Assembly (NCBI RefSeq): GCF_036046055.1
Contig: NZ_CP107939.1
Location: 6,758,001-6,822,000 of the forward strand
Source of the DNA: Nocardia sp. NBC_00403
Lineage (GTDB): Bacteria; Actinomycetota; Actinomycetes; Mycobacteriales; Mycobacteriaceae
DNA length: 64,000 nt
Direction: 5' to 3'
A program made the position numbers and the translations under genes. The notes under the pieces were generated by a model. The model was not told the DNA's origin, did not search any database, and was given only the letters and a program-made list of their open reading frames with translations. Positions 44,562 through 53,636 of the stretch are shown here, in pieces (the stretch's first letter is position 1; each line of letters begins with the position of its first letter).

Positions 44562-45003
44562 CGGTCACGACCCCGCAGTCTCGCGGGAATCTGCAGCGAC
44601 GCGCAACCCGACGACCTGCGCGCGGCAGGCGCTGCCCTGTTCGGATGATTTGTTGAAATGCCCGCTCCCCGGCCGTTGGCAAGTTCTTGGCTCCCGTCGT
44701 CAGAAAACTGCTCGACAGCCTGGGCTCGAAGCCTTTCCCGCTCACAGCATTCGATCAAGCGTCCGGTACGGATCGAGTCACCCAGTACAGCGAGCCCGGC
44801 AATGTCGGCGGCTCGGCCGATCGTCGATACCATCCGCGCCGAGTGGGAGCACGGCCCCGCCGCCGCGCGACAGGCGTGGGCTCAACTGGAAGGCCCACCC
44901 GACGGCCGCGGGAGGTGCGCAATGAATCACGGCATCGACACCAGCCGCGAACCCCGCGATGAGCAGCTGCAGGACGGACCGTAGGTGAGGTCGCCAACTG
45001 GCC

Positions 45004-45354
45004 GGGATGCAGCGGCTGCTGAACACGGCGGCCTGGGACGCCGACGACGTCCGAGCCTATGCCGTCGAGCATTTGGGCGAGCCGGCCGGCGTGCTGGTCG
45101 TGGGGGAGACCGCATCCCTAAAGAGTGGGCACGAAATCCGCTGGGGTGCAACGTCAATACTCCGGAACCGCTGACCGGATCGAGATTGCCGGCTTGGCGT
45201 GTACTGCCTACACCCCCGGCCAGGGCGCACTCTCATCGATCGCGAACTGCATCTGCCGAAGTCGTGGACCGAAGACCGAGACCACTGCAGGCATCCGATG
45301 CCCGATGAGGTCGAATTCACTACCACGGAAGCTTGGGGTCTCGTGGTAGCCAGG
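45004..45354 (+). pseudogene. IS701-family transposase remnant
   Basis: GMQRLLNTAAWDADDVRAYA followed by VEHLGEPAGVLVVGETASLK is the IS701-type DDE core, with the catalytic Asp of VxDET changed to Gly. A frameshift leads into GTKSAGVQRQYSGTADRIEI, another into IDRELHLPKSWTEDRDHC and PDEVEFTT. So the remnant covers the middle third of the transposase in three frames. Confidence 0.8.
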
Positions 45355-45572
45355 TGATGCAGGCGCACGATCCGGTCGATCACCATGCCGGGAGTTTCGG
45401 TATGTAGGTCCGGACCGTTGTGGTGCTGCGGCACATGCGATTCGGTCCACCCATCGATCGCGTGGATAAGTTTTCCGCGGGCAAGGCCCGGATTTACCAG
45501 CTCGGCGTGGCGATCGTGCGTGGGCACGCAGATGTAGGAACGCCATCACCTCCGCCCACTCGGCGATCGGAT
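45340..45572 (-). pseudogene. DUF4254-like C-terminal fragment
   Basis: The minus strand reads IAEWAEVMAFLHLRA in one frame and, after a shift, LVNPGLARGKLIHAIDGW followed by PDLHTETPGMVIDRIVRL. The WAxxMxxLH, AIDxW and LHTETxGxVIDR pattern resembles DUF4254 proteins of actinobacteria. No upstream part or start is visible. Confidence 0.45.
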
Positions 45573-45924
45573 GCCGCCGCGGCTGTCGTTGCTCGGTGGT
45601 GTCATGACCGTGGATGGCATCCAGTCCGGGGACGGTAGTGGATACATCGCTGCGTCCTTGTGTTCGAGGGCACCCGGCGCGGAGGGGTGCCTACTTTCGC
45701 CTCGACACGACACTGTCGCCCGATGTCGTCGAGACTGCATGCCACCCACCGGAGAGCATCAGATCCGGCTCACCGCACTCGAAGGGCGATGCGCCGCTCG
45801 GCTCGGCCGACAGCACTGATCACGCTCCAGCCGATAGCTTTCGGGCCTTGCCAGTGAACGATCGATCCCGGCCGATGCGAGGACGAACGCCGTGAGGTAC
45901 TGCGTCAGGCCTCGGCTAGCACCT

Positions 45925-46245
45925 TCACATCGGTAGCTCACATACGTGCGCGTTGCCACGAGCGGCCAGCACATCGAGCAGAGACAGACGCGGCATCCAC
46001 ATCCCGGCCAGGTGCCCGCACAATGTGATGACGGTGTTTGCCTCTGCTCGGCGGCACTCATGGACCAGATCTATGAATGCCTGCGGCAATTTCGCAGCCT
46101 GCGGTGCCTGCTCTCGGAACACGGCCGCGAGCTCGTATCCGTGTTCGCGGGCGAACGTCAATAACCGTTGCTCGCAGGAGGTCGAGTCGCGACCGACCAG
46201 ATCCAGGCGGATGTAACCATACGCCAACGGCAGAATCTCGTTCAT
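45925..46245 (-). CDS. Small serine-recombinase-N-terminus-like protein
   Basis: A 106-residue protein that begins MNEILPLAYGYIRLDLVGRD and continues QRLLTFAREHGYELAAVF. It follows the resolvase/invertase N-terminal pattern (GYxRVS...QxxxLxxxAxxxGY), but the catalytic Ser of RVS is replaced by Asp (RLD) and there is no DNA-binding domain. It is probably not an active recombinase. AGAGGTGG stands before the ATG. The same frame stays open upstream through a TCGT microsatellite, which would read as repeated Asn-Glu-Arg-Thr. Confidence 0.65.
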   Translation of the reverse strand: MNEILPLAYGYIRLDLVGRDSTSCEQRLLTFAREHGYELAAVFREQAPQAAKLPQAFIDLVHECRRAEANTVITLCGHLAGMWMPRLSLLDVLAARGNAHVCELPM

Positions 46246-46568
46246 TGCCCGCCACCTCTGCACTGATGGGGCATCATGCGCCGGACAGTCCGAATGCTGG
46301 CGGCCCGAACGCTGCCACGGTCCACGTGGTGACCATGTCGGCCGCGCAGGTCGCGAGCTATAACGAGATGGCTGGACGCCACCGATTCCGGAGGGCGGTG
46401 TGCCGACACAGACGGCTCGTTGTCCGCCCTGGACAGACACACACCATGCCGCCCCAACAACATCAGCTCGCCGAGTAGCACGCAGCACACCATGTCGTTT
46501 CAACCTTTCAACATCCGTATAGGTCGCCATCTGTCGGTTCGCGACACCGTTCCGACTCTGCGACTCGG

Positions 46569-46607
46569 TCGTTCGTTCGTTCGTTCGTTCGTTCGTTCGT
46601 TCGTTCG
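46569..46607. repeat. TCGT tetranucleotide microsatellite, nearly ten units
   Basis: A perfect 39-base run of TCGT, very unusual for this genome type. It lies about 320 bases upstream of the recombinase-like gene and in the same open frame on the minus strand. Confidence 0.97.
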
Positions 46608-47138
46608 AGATCAGCATGATCGGCTCCGTAACTGTCCTCGCATCAGTAGCCGATACGTAGCCACCTACATCCGAGCATCGAGTTGGGATCCCTTCGCCAC
46701 GCAGCCCACACCATCCGTATCGCACGCAATGTGCTCGGAACTCAGGCATTCGTGCTGAATTGAGCAGCTCCTGTCAGAGGCACGCCCGACTCCCTTGCAC
46801 ATGTCCGGGAGACACTCCCCGGCGATGACACCGCGAACGACTTTTACTGCGGCCTTCTTGCTCTGGGCGACCGTCGACGCGCGGAGGTAAAGGCGCGGTT
46901 CTCATCGGGGTCGTGGATGGCGATCACGCGCATCGCACGGTCCCGATCGTGCGCCTACAGTGCGACGACGAGGTCAACATGTACTCGATGGTGTTCGGCG
47001 ATGCTCGCCGATTGCAGGCCGCCCCTGATCTATCCAGCCGACTCCATCGACCCCACCCGACTACCGAACCCGTAGCGATTCGACCCCACAGCCACATACA
47101 CGTTCGGACCGGCTCAGGACATCCACGAAGATGGAACT
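46608..47138. other. Stretch without a supported gene
   Basis: Frames are open on both strands, but none resembles a known protein or has convincing start signals. Some words (GAVLIGVVDGDHAHRTVPIV on the plus strand) look coding, suggesting another remnant. Confidence 0.4.
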
Positions 47139-47492
47139 GTGTCCTTCCTCGTCTGCGCCCGATGCGGCAAACGTCTGACCACACCCATCAACCTTGCAGC
47201 CCCCTCAGCCGATCGCGACACCCCGGGACAACCCTTCATGGCTCGAGGCGCCTACGCGGTGAGCTGGAACAAGGGCTTCATCCTGCATCCCGACGACGTC
47301 ACCGGCGCAGCCCGCGATCCAGACCCCAACCGCTGGGTTGGCTGCTGCGGCCCCGACGGGACCCACGGCCCAAATCTCGTCTGCTCCGGCTGCCAAACCG
47401 AGATCGCCACCCGGGAATCAGACTGCTGGAAGCCCCACTTCGTCGCGACGATCCCGGACGAGACCACGCTGATCACCAGCGACAGCCATTGA
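47139..47492 (+). CDS. Small cysteine-rich protein of a streptomycete-type family
   Basis: A 117-residue protein starting VSFLVCARCGKRLT (CxxC) and ending with WVGCCGPDGTHGPNLVCSGC and DCWKPHF. The pattern FLVCARCG, GxCCGxDGxxGPN and CxxC is familiar from small hypothetical proteins of streptomycetes; paired cysteines suggest a zinc ribbon. Start is GTG. It stands alone between remnants and its function is unknown. Confidence 0.65.
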   Translation: MSFLVCARCGKRLTTPINLAAPSADRDTPGQPFMARGAYAVSWNKGFILHPDDVTGAARDPDPNRWVGCCGPDGTHGPNLVCSGCQTEIATRESDCWKPHFVATIPDETTLITSDSH

Positions 47493-47855
47493 ACCTGTGC
47501 CGTTTAGGCGGCACCCGCATGAGTTCGCGGCAACATGTGTGCTTTCCCGAACGACGCGTTGGATGCTATAGCGACGCCGTTCTTCTCCTCCCGCTCGGTC
47601 AGAACCTGGAACAGGAGCATCCGCGAATTGCGAACGTCCGTTCTGCGTGGTCAGAAATATCGTCCATTTCGCATTTCAATAGACCATGTAGGTGACGGCG
47701 TATGGACATGTGCATCTGCAGTCCGGTGGATGGCCGGTTGTCAAGAAGTCGGCGACCACGCTGTGCGGGCTGGTCCGGCTAACGCGTGAGCGTCACCGAC
47801 TGGTTTACGATTCTGAACTAGCCTTGATCCGTAGTCGACGATGACGTGCGCGACT
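47493..47855. other. Stretch without a supported gene
   Basis: No recognisable protein or structured element is seen; base composition is more AT-rich than the flanks. Confidence 0.4.
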
Positions 47856-48989
47856 TTACTTTCGTAGATTCCCGGCCGCGATCCGTTCACCGACACGAGC
47901 CAACAACGGCGCAGCATGCGCGATCGAACGCGTCACGTCGGGCTCCAGATCAGCAAGGCTATAGCAATCAGCGAACCCGGCCGCTTTTATCTGATGCGCG
48001 CTGAGAACTGACTGGCCGGCAACGGCAATCACCGGGGTACCGGTCTTGCGAGCCACAGCGCAAACCCCGATCGGGGCCTTGCCGTGAAGACTCTGGGCAT
48101 CCAACGAACCCTCACCGGTGATTACGAGATCCGCGCCATCAAGGAGGGCCTCGAAGTCGATCAGTTCGAGCACAACCTCGATGCCGGAGCGTACCTGGGC
48201 GCGAAGGAGCGCCATGGCACCGAAGCCAGTCCCGCCCGCGGCGCCGGCGCCCGGCTCGAGTGCGAAGTCCGGTCCGAGCAGCCGAGCCCAGTTCGCCAGA
48301 GCGGATTCCAAGATTGCGCATTCCGATGGATTGGCGCCCTTCTGTGGTGCGTAAACGGCCGTGGCGCCGTTCGGCCCAAGCAGTGGATTGTCCACGTCGC
48401 TGGCAAGAGTGACCGATGCCTCGGCCAGTCGGGGATGAAGCCCGCTGGCATCAACTTGCACTACCTGCGCGAGAGCCGCTCCGCCATTGGGTAATTCCGC
48501 CCCTTCTGCATCGAGCAGCCGGACACCGAGGGCTCGCAGCATACCGGCACCACCATCGGTCGAGGCACTTCCACCCAACCCCAGCACCAACTCCCGCGCA
48601 CCCCGATCCAGCGCATGCCGAATAACCATGCCCAGCCCGAATGTGCTCGCGCCGAGCGGGTCCAGCTGTTCGACAGGGAGTTTCGCCAGCCCGACTACTG
48701 CGGCCAGCTCGATCACCGCAGTCTCACCGCGGACGGCGTACACCGTGTCAATGGTTGCACCGGTCGCCCCGAGGGCCTGCGCCGGAACACCTTCCCAGCC
48801 CGCCGAAAGAAATGTTTCGACGGTTCCGTCTCCACCATCCGCCACCGGCACCTGCCGAATCTCGGCCTCCGGGATCATCCGTGCAATCCCGGTCGCCAGC
48901 GCCGCTGCCACCTCGGGCGCGGTCAGCGAACCCTTGAACTTGTCCGGGGCAATCACCACTCGGCGCGGGCCATCGTGCATCACCAACAT
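47856..48989 (-). CDS. Glycerate kinase (GarK/GlxK type)
   Basis: A 377-residue kinase that phosphorylates D-glycerate to 2-phosphoglycerate. Characteristic segments are RVVIAPDKFKGSLTAPEVAA, VPVADGGDGTVETF, GLGGSASTDGGAGML and DLVITGEGSLDAQSLHGKAP. ATG 48989 (MLVMHDGP) is preferred; ATG 48980 is an alternative, and the frame upstream does not look coding. It may serve use of glyoxylate, glycerate or an aldarate; a class II aldolase and a hydroxyacid dehydrogenase are found nearby but not in the same operon. Confidence 0.94.
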   Translation of the reverse strand: MLVMHDGPRRVVIAPDKFKGSLTAPEVAAALATGIARMIPEAEIRQVPVADGGDGTVETFLSAGWEGVPAQALGATGATIDTVYAVRGETAVIELAAVVGLAKLPVEQLDPLGASTFGLGMVIRHALDRGARELVLGLGGSASTDGGAGMLRALGVRLLDAEGAELPNGGAALAQVVQVDASGLHPRLAEASVTLASDVDNPLLGPNGATAVYAPQKGANPSECAILESALANWARLLGPDFALEPGAGAAGGTGFGAMALLRAQVRSGIEVVLELIDFEALLDGADLVITGEGSLDAQSLHGKAPIGVCAVARKTGTPVIAVAGQSVLSAHQIKAAGFADCYSLADLEPDVTRSIAHAAPLLARVGERIAAGNLRK

Positions 48990-49255
48990 ATCGTCCAGCA
49001 TGGCAGCAGTAACACCTCCGACGGTCTTCTGGGAGGGGACAGAACTCGATTGCTCTGCCTCCAGCCCTGCCAGCATTTGAAATCCGGAGAACACGAGCTT
49101 CTTTGGAGTGAACGGCGCGCATTCCTTGACGGCCGGCAGGGCTGATTGGGCGATCGCTGCAGCCGACCGACAGCGCGGATGCAAGCATCCGCGAACCTCG
49201 GCTCACCCACTACCGGATGATTCGGCCCACTGGCCAGCAGGTCGCAACACCAGAC

Positions 49256-49645
49256 CTACCCGCGACCGGAGTCAGCGAACGAACGTTTGAAATCGGGGCA
49301 TTCGACCAGCGGGTGATATGAGCAAGTCGCGGCGTGGCGGAGTCCGTTTCGCATGCGACTGAGAACGGCGATGTCCTCATCGAGTTGACGAGCCTTCTCG
49401 GCCATCTGTGTGCGCAGTTCGGCATCGCTGGGTGTAGCCACCAAGAATCGCGCGATCTGCGCGATCGTGAACCCCGCAGCACGTGCGCACGTTACCAGCG
49501 ATAGGCGTTCGAGCACATCAGGACTGAAGGTGCGGCGCAAGCCATTACGCCCATGCGAGGCAATTAGGCCCCGCTTCTCGTAGAAGCGGAGCGCGGAGGG
49601 CGCCAACCCCGCTCGTTCCGCCACTTCGCCAATATCGAGCAACAT
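49256..49645 (-). CDS. MerR family transcriptional regulator
   Basis: A 129-residue regulator: MerR helix-turn-helix MLLDIGEVAERAGLAPSALR with FYEKRGLI, a dimerisation helix (LRTQMAEKARQLDEDIAVLS), and a short tail with CSYHPLVECPDF that could bind a metal or redox signal. It diverges from an esterase gene; the shared promoter has the perfect dyad and long spacer typical of MerR control. Confidence 0.92.
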   Translation of the reverse strand: MLLDIGEVAERAGLAPSALRFYEKRGLIASHGRNGLRRTFSPDVLERLSLVTCARAAGFTIAQIARFLVATPSDAELRTQMAEKARQLDEDIAVLSRMRNGLRHAATCSYHPLVECPDFKRSFADSGRG

Positions 49646-49659
49646 TGTTCATGGACTCC

Positions 49660-49690
49660 TTGACTTGAACCGGACTTCAAGTCGGATCAT
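49660..49690 (+). promoter_or_regulatory. MerR-type promoter/operator of the esterase gene
   Basis: GACTTGAA-CCGGAC-TTCAAGTC (49662-49683) is a perfect dyad. It lies between TTGACT (49660-49665) and GATCAT (49685-49690), a 19-base spacer as used by MerR activators. Transcription would start close to ATG 49697, so the esterase mRNA may be leaderless. Confidence 0.75.
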
Positions 49691-49696
49691 AGGCGC

Positions 49697-50650
49697 ATGA
49701 CCGCTACAGAAGAAGACCCGATCTCCTTGCATCCCCAGGTCCAGGCCTACCTGGATCGGCTTGCCGGCTTCAATTTCGGCGAGCTGCACACCTTCACACC
49801 CGAGCAGGCTCGCGAAGGTCTGCGCAGGCAGATCCCCCTTTTGGGTGAGCCGGAGCCGGTTGCCCAGATCAATAACCGCACCATTCCTGGACCAATCGGC
49901 CCAATCCCGATCCGGATCTACACCCCGAGCGGTGACGCCCCTTTCCCCGTCTTGGTGTTCTTCCACGGTGGCGGCTTCATGCTGGGCAATCTCGACACCC
50001 ACGACGGCCTGTCCCGCAGCCTGGCAAACGGAGCCGAATGCATCGTGGTGTCCGTCGACTACCCCTTGTCCCCGGAGCACAAGTTTCCGGCAGCGCCCGA
50101 GGCCTGCTTCGCCGCGACCAAGTGGGTTGCAGACAATGCCGCAAGCTTCGGCGGAGATGCTGACCGAATCGCGGTCGGCGGCGACAGCGCAGGTGGCAAC
50201 CTGGCAACAGTCGTCGCGCAGATGGCACGCGACAACGGCGGGCCAGCTTTGACCTTCCAGCTCCTGATCTACCCCGACGTCGATTTCCGTAGAACGAATT
50301 TCACCATCCGCGAGTACGCCGGGAAGTACGGCAACGTCAGCCGGGACACTCAGCACTGGTTCATGGACAACTACCTCAACAACGAAGAAGAGAAGCTCGA
50401 CCCGCGGGTCTCTCCCCTGCTTGCTCCCGACCTGTCCGGGCTGCCGGCAGCACTCATCGTTACCGCTCAAGCCGACGCGCTGCGGGACGAGGGCGAGCAG
50501 TACGGCCACAGGCTCGAAGCGGCCGGCGTGCCAGCGACCGTCAGCCGATACACCGGCATGATCCACGAGTTCGTCCGGCACCCCTTCGACGACAGCAAAC
50601 AAGCCCGAATCGATGCTGCGGCAGCGCTCGAGAAGGCATTCACACAATGA
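49697..50650 (+). CDS. Alpha/beta hydrolase of the hormone-sensitive lipase family
   Basis: A 317-residue esterase with the oxyanion-hole motif HGGGFMLGN, nucleophile GGDSAGGNLA, Asp in TAQADALRDEG and His in GMIHEFVRH. It hydrolyses short acyl esters or lactones in the cytoplasm. Divergent MerR regulator and a dyad in the promoter indicate inducible expression. Confidence 0.94.
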   Translation: MTATEEDPISLHPQVQAYLDRLAGFNFGELHTFTPEQAREGLRRQIPLLGEPEPVAQINNRTIPGPIGPIPIRIYTPSGDAPFPVLVFFHGGGFMLGNLDTHDGLSRSLANGAECIVVSVDYPLSPEHKFPAAPEACFAATKWVADNAASFGGDADRIAVGGDSAGGNLATVVAQMARDNGGPALTFQLLIYPDVDFRRTNFTIREYAGKYGNVSRDTQHWFMDNYLNNEEEKLDPRVSPLLAPDLSGLPAALIVTAQADALRDEGEQYGHRLEAAGVPATVSRYTGMIHEFVRHPFDDSKQARIDAAAALEKAFTQ

Positions 50651-50779
50651 AAGCCACCAGCTGACATCCGACGAACACCCGATACGGCTCCGGTCGCGCC
50701 AGACGGCCGGAGCCGTATCAACGCTAGACAGCTCGGGCTCTCTCCGCGGTGAACAACCCTGGCTTGACCGGTGGTGGCC

Positions 50780-51251
50780 ACTCACATACTGCGGCCGAGC
50801 AATCCGCACGAACTGTCGCAGTGGTGGACCAGACGGTCGATCATGGCCGCGATCAGGCTCGCGCGTTCGCAGCGGGAGGAGAGCTTGATCAGCTCTGCCT
50901 GCAGTTTTCCGGCGGAGAGGGCCTCAGCCAGGTCGGCAACCCATTCGGCGGCGGTGCCGAACGCGACGCGGTGGCCGGCGTGGATGGACAGTCCGATCGA
51001 CAGGTGGTCTTGTCGGTCCCGGGCGGACCGAGGAACACGACGTTCTCGCGGGCGGTGATGAAATCCAGGGTGCCCAGATGGATGATGGTGTCGCGCTCCA
51101 GGGAACGCTGGTGATCGAAGTCGAACTCCTCCAATGACTTCCGTGACGGGAACCGGGCGGCGCGGATGCGTCCCTTCACAGCCGTGAGCTTCGCGGGACG
51201 GATCGGCGATTTCGTCCAGCGATTACCTTCGGCGTCGACACGAAGCGCCAT
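50780..51251 (-). pseudogene. istB (IS21-family helper ATPase) remnant
   Basis: The N-terminal part reads FPSRKSLEEFDFDHQRSLER to ENVVFLGPPGTDKT (Walker A with Asp in place of Gly). A frameshift follows and the other frame continues LSIHAGHRVAFGTAAEWVAD and LAEALSAGKLQAELIKL. Then an internal deletion joins to AAMIDRLVHHCD, the C-terminal IstB motif. No istA or terminal repeats are seen, so only a scar of the element remains. Confidence 0.85.
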
Positions 51252-51370
51252 GCGACCAGCCCGCCGATGACCCTGGTGTGTGCCCCCAGGTCAGTGGGAG
51301 CCGATCCAGCTGGACTACACAACATTCATGTTCTTCTCGCCCAGGTGCCGTCGACACCGAGGCCGCGCGT

Positions 51371-51823
51371 TCAGGCCAAGTAGCGCACCAGACTCTCCAC
51401 TACGCATGCGGGCCGCTGCCCACCTTCGAGGGAGATGACAACGGTGCGTTCGGCCTGAACACCACCGGCAATATCGGTTACCGAGGTGAGGATGACAGAC
51501 CCGCGAAGCCGACCACCTACCGGTACCGGAGTGATGAATCGGACCTTACCGAGTCCGTAGTTGACAGCCATCCGGGCACAGCTCACTCGCATGACCTGCT
51601 GGGTCATCGGGGCGAGCAGAGCAAGAGTCAGGAACCCATGTGCAATGGCGCCACCGTACGGGCCATGCGTTGCGCGAGCCGGGTCCACATGAATCCACTG
51701 ATGGTCCCCAGTCGCAGCGGCGAATCGGTCGATGCGCTCTTGGTCTACCGTGATCCAGTCGCTGACACCGATCTCTGTACCGACTGCGGAGCGTAAGTCA
51801 TCGAATGTGGCGAATACCCTCAT
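51371..51823 (-). CDS. MaoC-like dehydratase (R-specific enoyl-CoA hydratase type)
   Basis: A 150-residue hot-dog protein. The hydratase motif is FAAATGDHQWIHVDPARA followed by PYGGAIAHGFLTLALL, with the catalytic Asp and His. It hydrates 2-enoyl-CoA or a related thioester. It stands alone downstream of a 200-base AT-rich gap that contains TTGAA-TCTG-TTCAA (51955-51968). Confidence 0.9.
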   Translation of the reverse strand: MRVFATFDDLRSAVGTEIGVSDWITVDQERIDRFAAATGDHQWIHVDPARATHGPYGGAIAHGFLTLALLAPMTQQVMRVSCARMAVNYGLGKVRFITPVPVGGRLRGSVILTSVTDIAGGVQAERTVVISLEGGQRPACVVESLVRYLA

Positions 51824-52019
51824 ACGGACTGCGCCCGCCCGATCCTATGATGGGGGCTGATCTCCCGGTTGCCGGAGTCCGCTACCAGGTCTAGCGATAC
51901 CAGATTCACATTCCATCCAAACTATCACCGCAAGTTGTTCAAGCAAATAATGAGTTGAATCTGTTCAATAGATCTAAGCATTCGATGACATGCTCGGCTC
52001 TCGTACGTGACGACCAAAA

Positions 52020-52823
52020 TCAATCCAACACGTCAGGCTCCTGCTCGACGACGAGATCGCTGAGTACCTTGAAGCTGTGCTTCGCCATATTGGCGCTTCC
52101 GAATTGCCGGTGCGCAAGGCTGGCTTCTTCCGCCGTCATCACGCGCGGGCTTCCAGCAGCATCGGCCAACAACTGCATTTGGCAGGCGCGGTCCATCGCG
52201 ATGAACCACCATGCCGCTTCTTCCACTGTGCGCCCTACCGTAAGCAGGCCGTGGTGTCGCAGTATCGCGGCACGGCGATCACTCAGCTTCTCCGCGATCC
52301 GCTGTGCCTCCTCCTTCTCCAGCACCAAGCCCTTGTACTCATCGAAAAGAACGTGGTCGCCATAGAAGGCACATGATTCCTGGACGATCGGATCCAGCAG
52401 CTTGTCCATCGCTGCGAACGCACGCCCGTGAATCGTGTGAGCGTGGACGACCGCCACAACATCAGCGCGAGCCCGGTGGATCGATGAGTGGATCCAGAAA
52501 GCCGCTTTATTGGTTCGCCGTCCACCTTCGACCACATGACCTTTTTCGTCGAGGAGCAGAAGATCACTGGCTCGCATACGTGAGAAGTGCAACCCGTATG
52601 GATTTACCCAGAAGCGGTCGGGGAACTCGGGATCCCTTACCGTTGCGTGCCCTGCTATCCCCTCGTCGAATCCGTAGCGAGCGAAGATACGAAAGGCAAC
52701 GGCGAGTTGCTGCTTGCGATGCAGACGCAAGGCGGCGACAGACTCGCTCGATTCATTCAATGCGGGAAGGTCCAGCAGTTGGACATCGTCCCCTTCGACG
52801 TCGGCGACAGTCATCTCACTCAT
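52020..52823 (-). CDS. Class II aldolase/adducin family protein
   Basis: A 267-residue protein of the class II aldolase fold. Zinc ligands are in VVHAHTIHGRA (HxH) and in RHHGLLTVG; GIAGHATVRDPEFPDRFWVN is the family's substrate loop. Likely a decarboxylase or retro-aldolase acting on a small hydroxy or keto acid. Its promoter region carries TTGCCT-type palindromes next to the divergent XRE-cupin regulator. Confidence 0.92.
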   Translation of the reverse strand: MSEMTVADVEGDDVQLLDLPALNESSESVAALRLHRKQQLAVAFRIFARYGFDEGIAGHATVRDPEFPDRFWVNPYGLHFSRMRASDLLLLDEKGHVVEGGRRTNKAAFWIHSSIHRARADVVAVVHAHTIHGRAFAAMDKLLDPIVQESCAFYGDHVLFDEYKGLVLEKEEAQRIAEKLSDRRAAILRHHGLLTVGRTVEEAAWWFIAMDRACQMQLLADAAGSPRVMTAEEASLAHRQFGSANMAKHSFKVLSDLVVEQEPDVLD

Positions 52824-52874
52824 CCTCCTGATCGGGCTGATACCCCCAGCCTATCACCTTCCTGGCAAAATAAA

Positions 52875-52979
52875 TTGCCTTTCAGGCAAGTTAGCCGGTA
52901 AGTTACAGACTCCCCCTGCTACACCGCCCACGATCTCACCTCACCACCTGAGAGACACGACAGTTTGCCTATCAGGTCG
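52875..52979. promoter_or_regulatory. Two TTGCCT-N3-AGGC(A/T) operator-like sites
   Basis: TTGCCTTTCAGGCAA (52875-52889) is a perfect palindrome 50 bases before the aldolase start. TTGCCTATCAGGTCG (52965-52979) is a partial copy 15 bases before the regulator start. They are the likely sites of the XRE-cupin protein. Confidence 0.65.
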
Positions 52980-52993
52980 GTAGTGTGTGGGGC

Positions 52994-53584
52994 ATGGAAG
53001 ATAGCGCCGACATCGACAGCTGGGTTAGCCGCCGTCTGGCTAAATTTCGGAGCGACCGCCATATCACGCTCGCTCAGCTCGCTGATCAAACCGGCATTTC
53101 CGCGGCACACCTGTCCCGTTTGGAGGGCGGAACGCGGCAGCCCTCCATCGCCAGTTTGCTTCAAATTGCCCAGGCGTACGGGGTTTCTCTGAGCCACCTT
53201 GTCGAAGGGCCTGACGACAAGGAGTATCACCTGGTCCGGGCCGGGGCTGCGATGGAACATCAAGGGGAGGAAGGACTCTACGCGGTACTCAGCGGTCCCG
53301 ATGCCGCCATCGCGGTCGTCCAGTTCGAGCTTCCAGGCGGCAATCGGACGACGCCCGCGACACATAGCGGCGAGGAATGGCTCCACATCGTGGCGGGCGA
53401 GATTCAACTCGACCTGGCCGACAAGGCTATCGCTTTGCAGGTCGGCGACTCCATACATTTCGACTCGGCTCGTACCCATAAACTGATCAATACCGGCCGC
53501 AGAAGCGCCACCGTGCTGATCGCGTCGACAGCGGCAGCGGTGCCTGTACACCACCCTGTCCCTGCGCACCGTCCGAGCAGTTAG
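52994..53584 (+). CDS. XRE-cupin transcriptional regulator
   Basis: A 196-residue protein with an N-terminal HTH_XRE domain (ITLAQLADQTGISAAHLSRL, RQPSIASLLQIAQAYGVS) and a C-terminal cupin (THSGEEWLHIVAGEIQLDL) that should bind a small ligand. ATG 52994 is preferred to GTG 52985. It is divergent from the aldolase gene and probably controls it and itself. Confidence 0.92.
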   Translation: MEDSADIDSWVSRRLAKFRSDRHITLAQLADQTGISAAHLSRLEGGTRQPSIASLLQIAQAYGVSLSHLVEGPDDKEYHLVRAGAAMEHQGEEGLYAVLSGPDAAIAVVQFELPGGNRTTPATHSGEEWLHIVAGEIQLDLADKAIALQVGDSIHFDSARTHKLINTGRRSATVLIASTAAAVPVHHPVPAHRPSS

Positions 53585-53636
53585 CAACGCCGAAGAGACC
53601 CGGCAAGAAGACCCGCCGCCCTTGCTCGCTCGTCGA

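Larger units (their letters stand above)
44562..45924. other. Decay zone with transposase and gene remnants
   Basis: No intact gene can be supported over 1.3 kb. Frames are short and broken. Recognisable pieces are an IS701-type transposase remnant (45004-45354) and a DUF4254-like fragment on the other strand (45340-45572). The stretches 44562-45003 and 45573-45924 contain coding-like words I cannot assign. Confidence 0.65.

Noticed and set aside
46913..47695. 260-codon open frame overlapping the cysteine-rich protein
   Set aside because: Arg/Pro/His-rich shadow of the 117-residue frame, which has family-like motifs.
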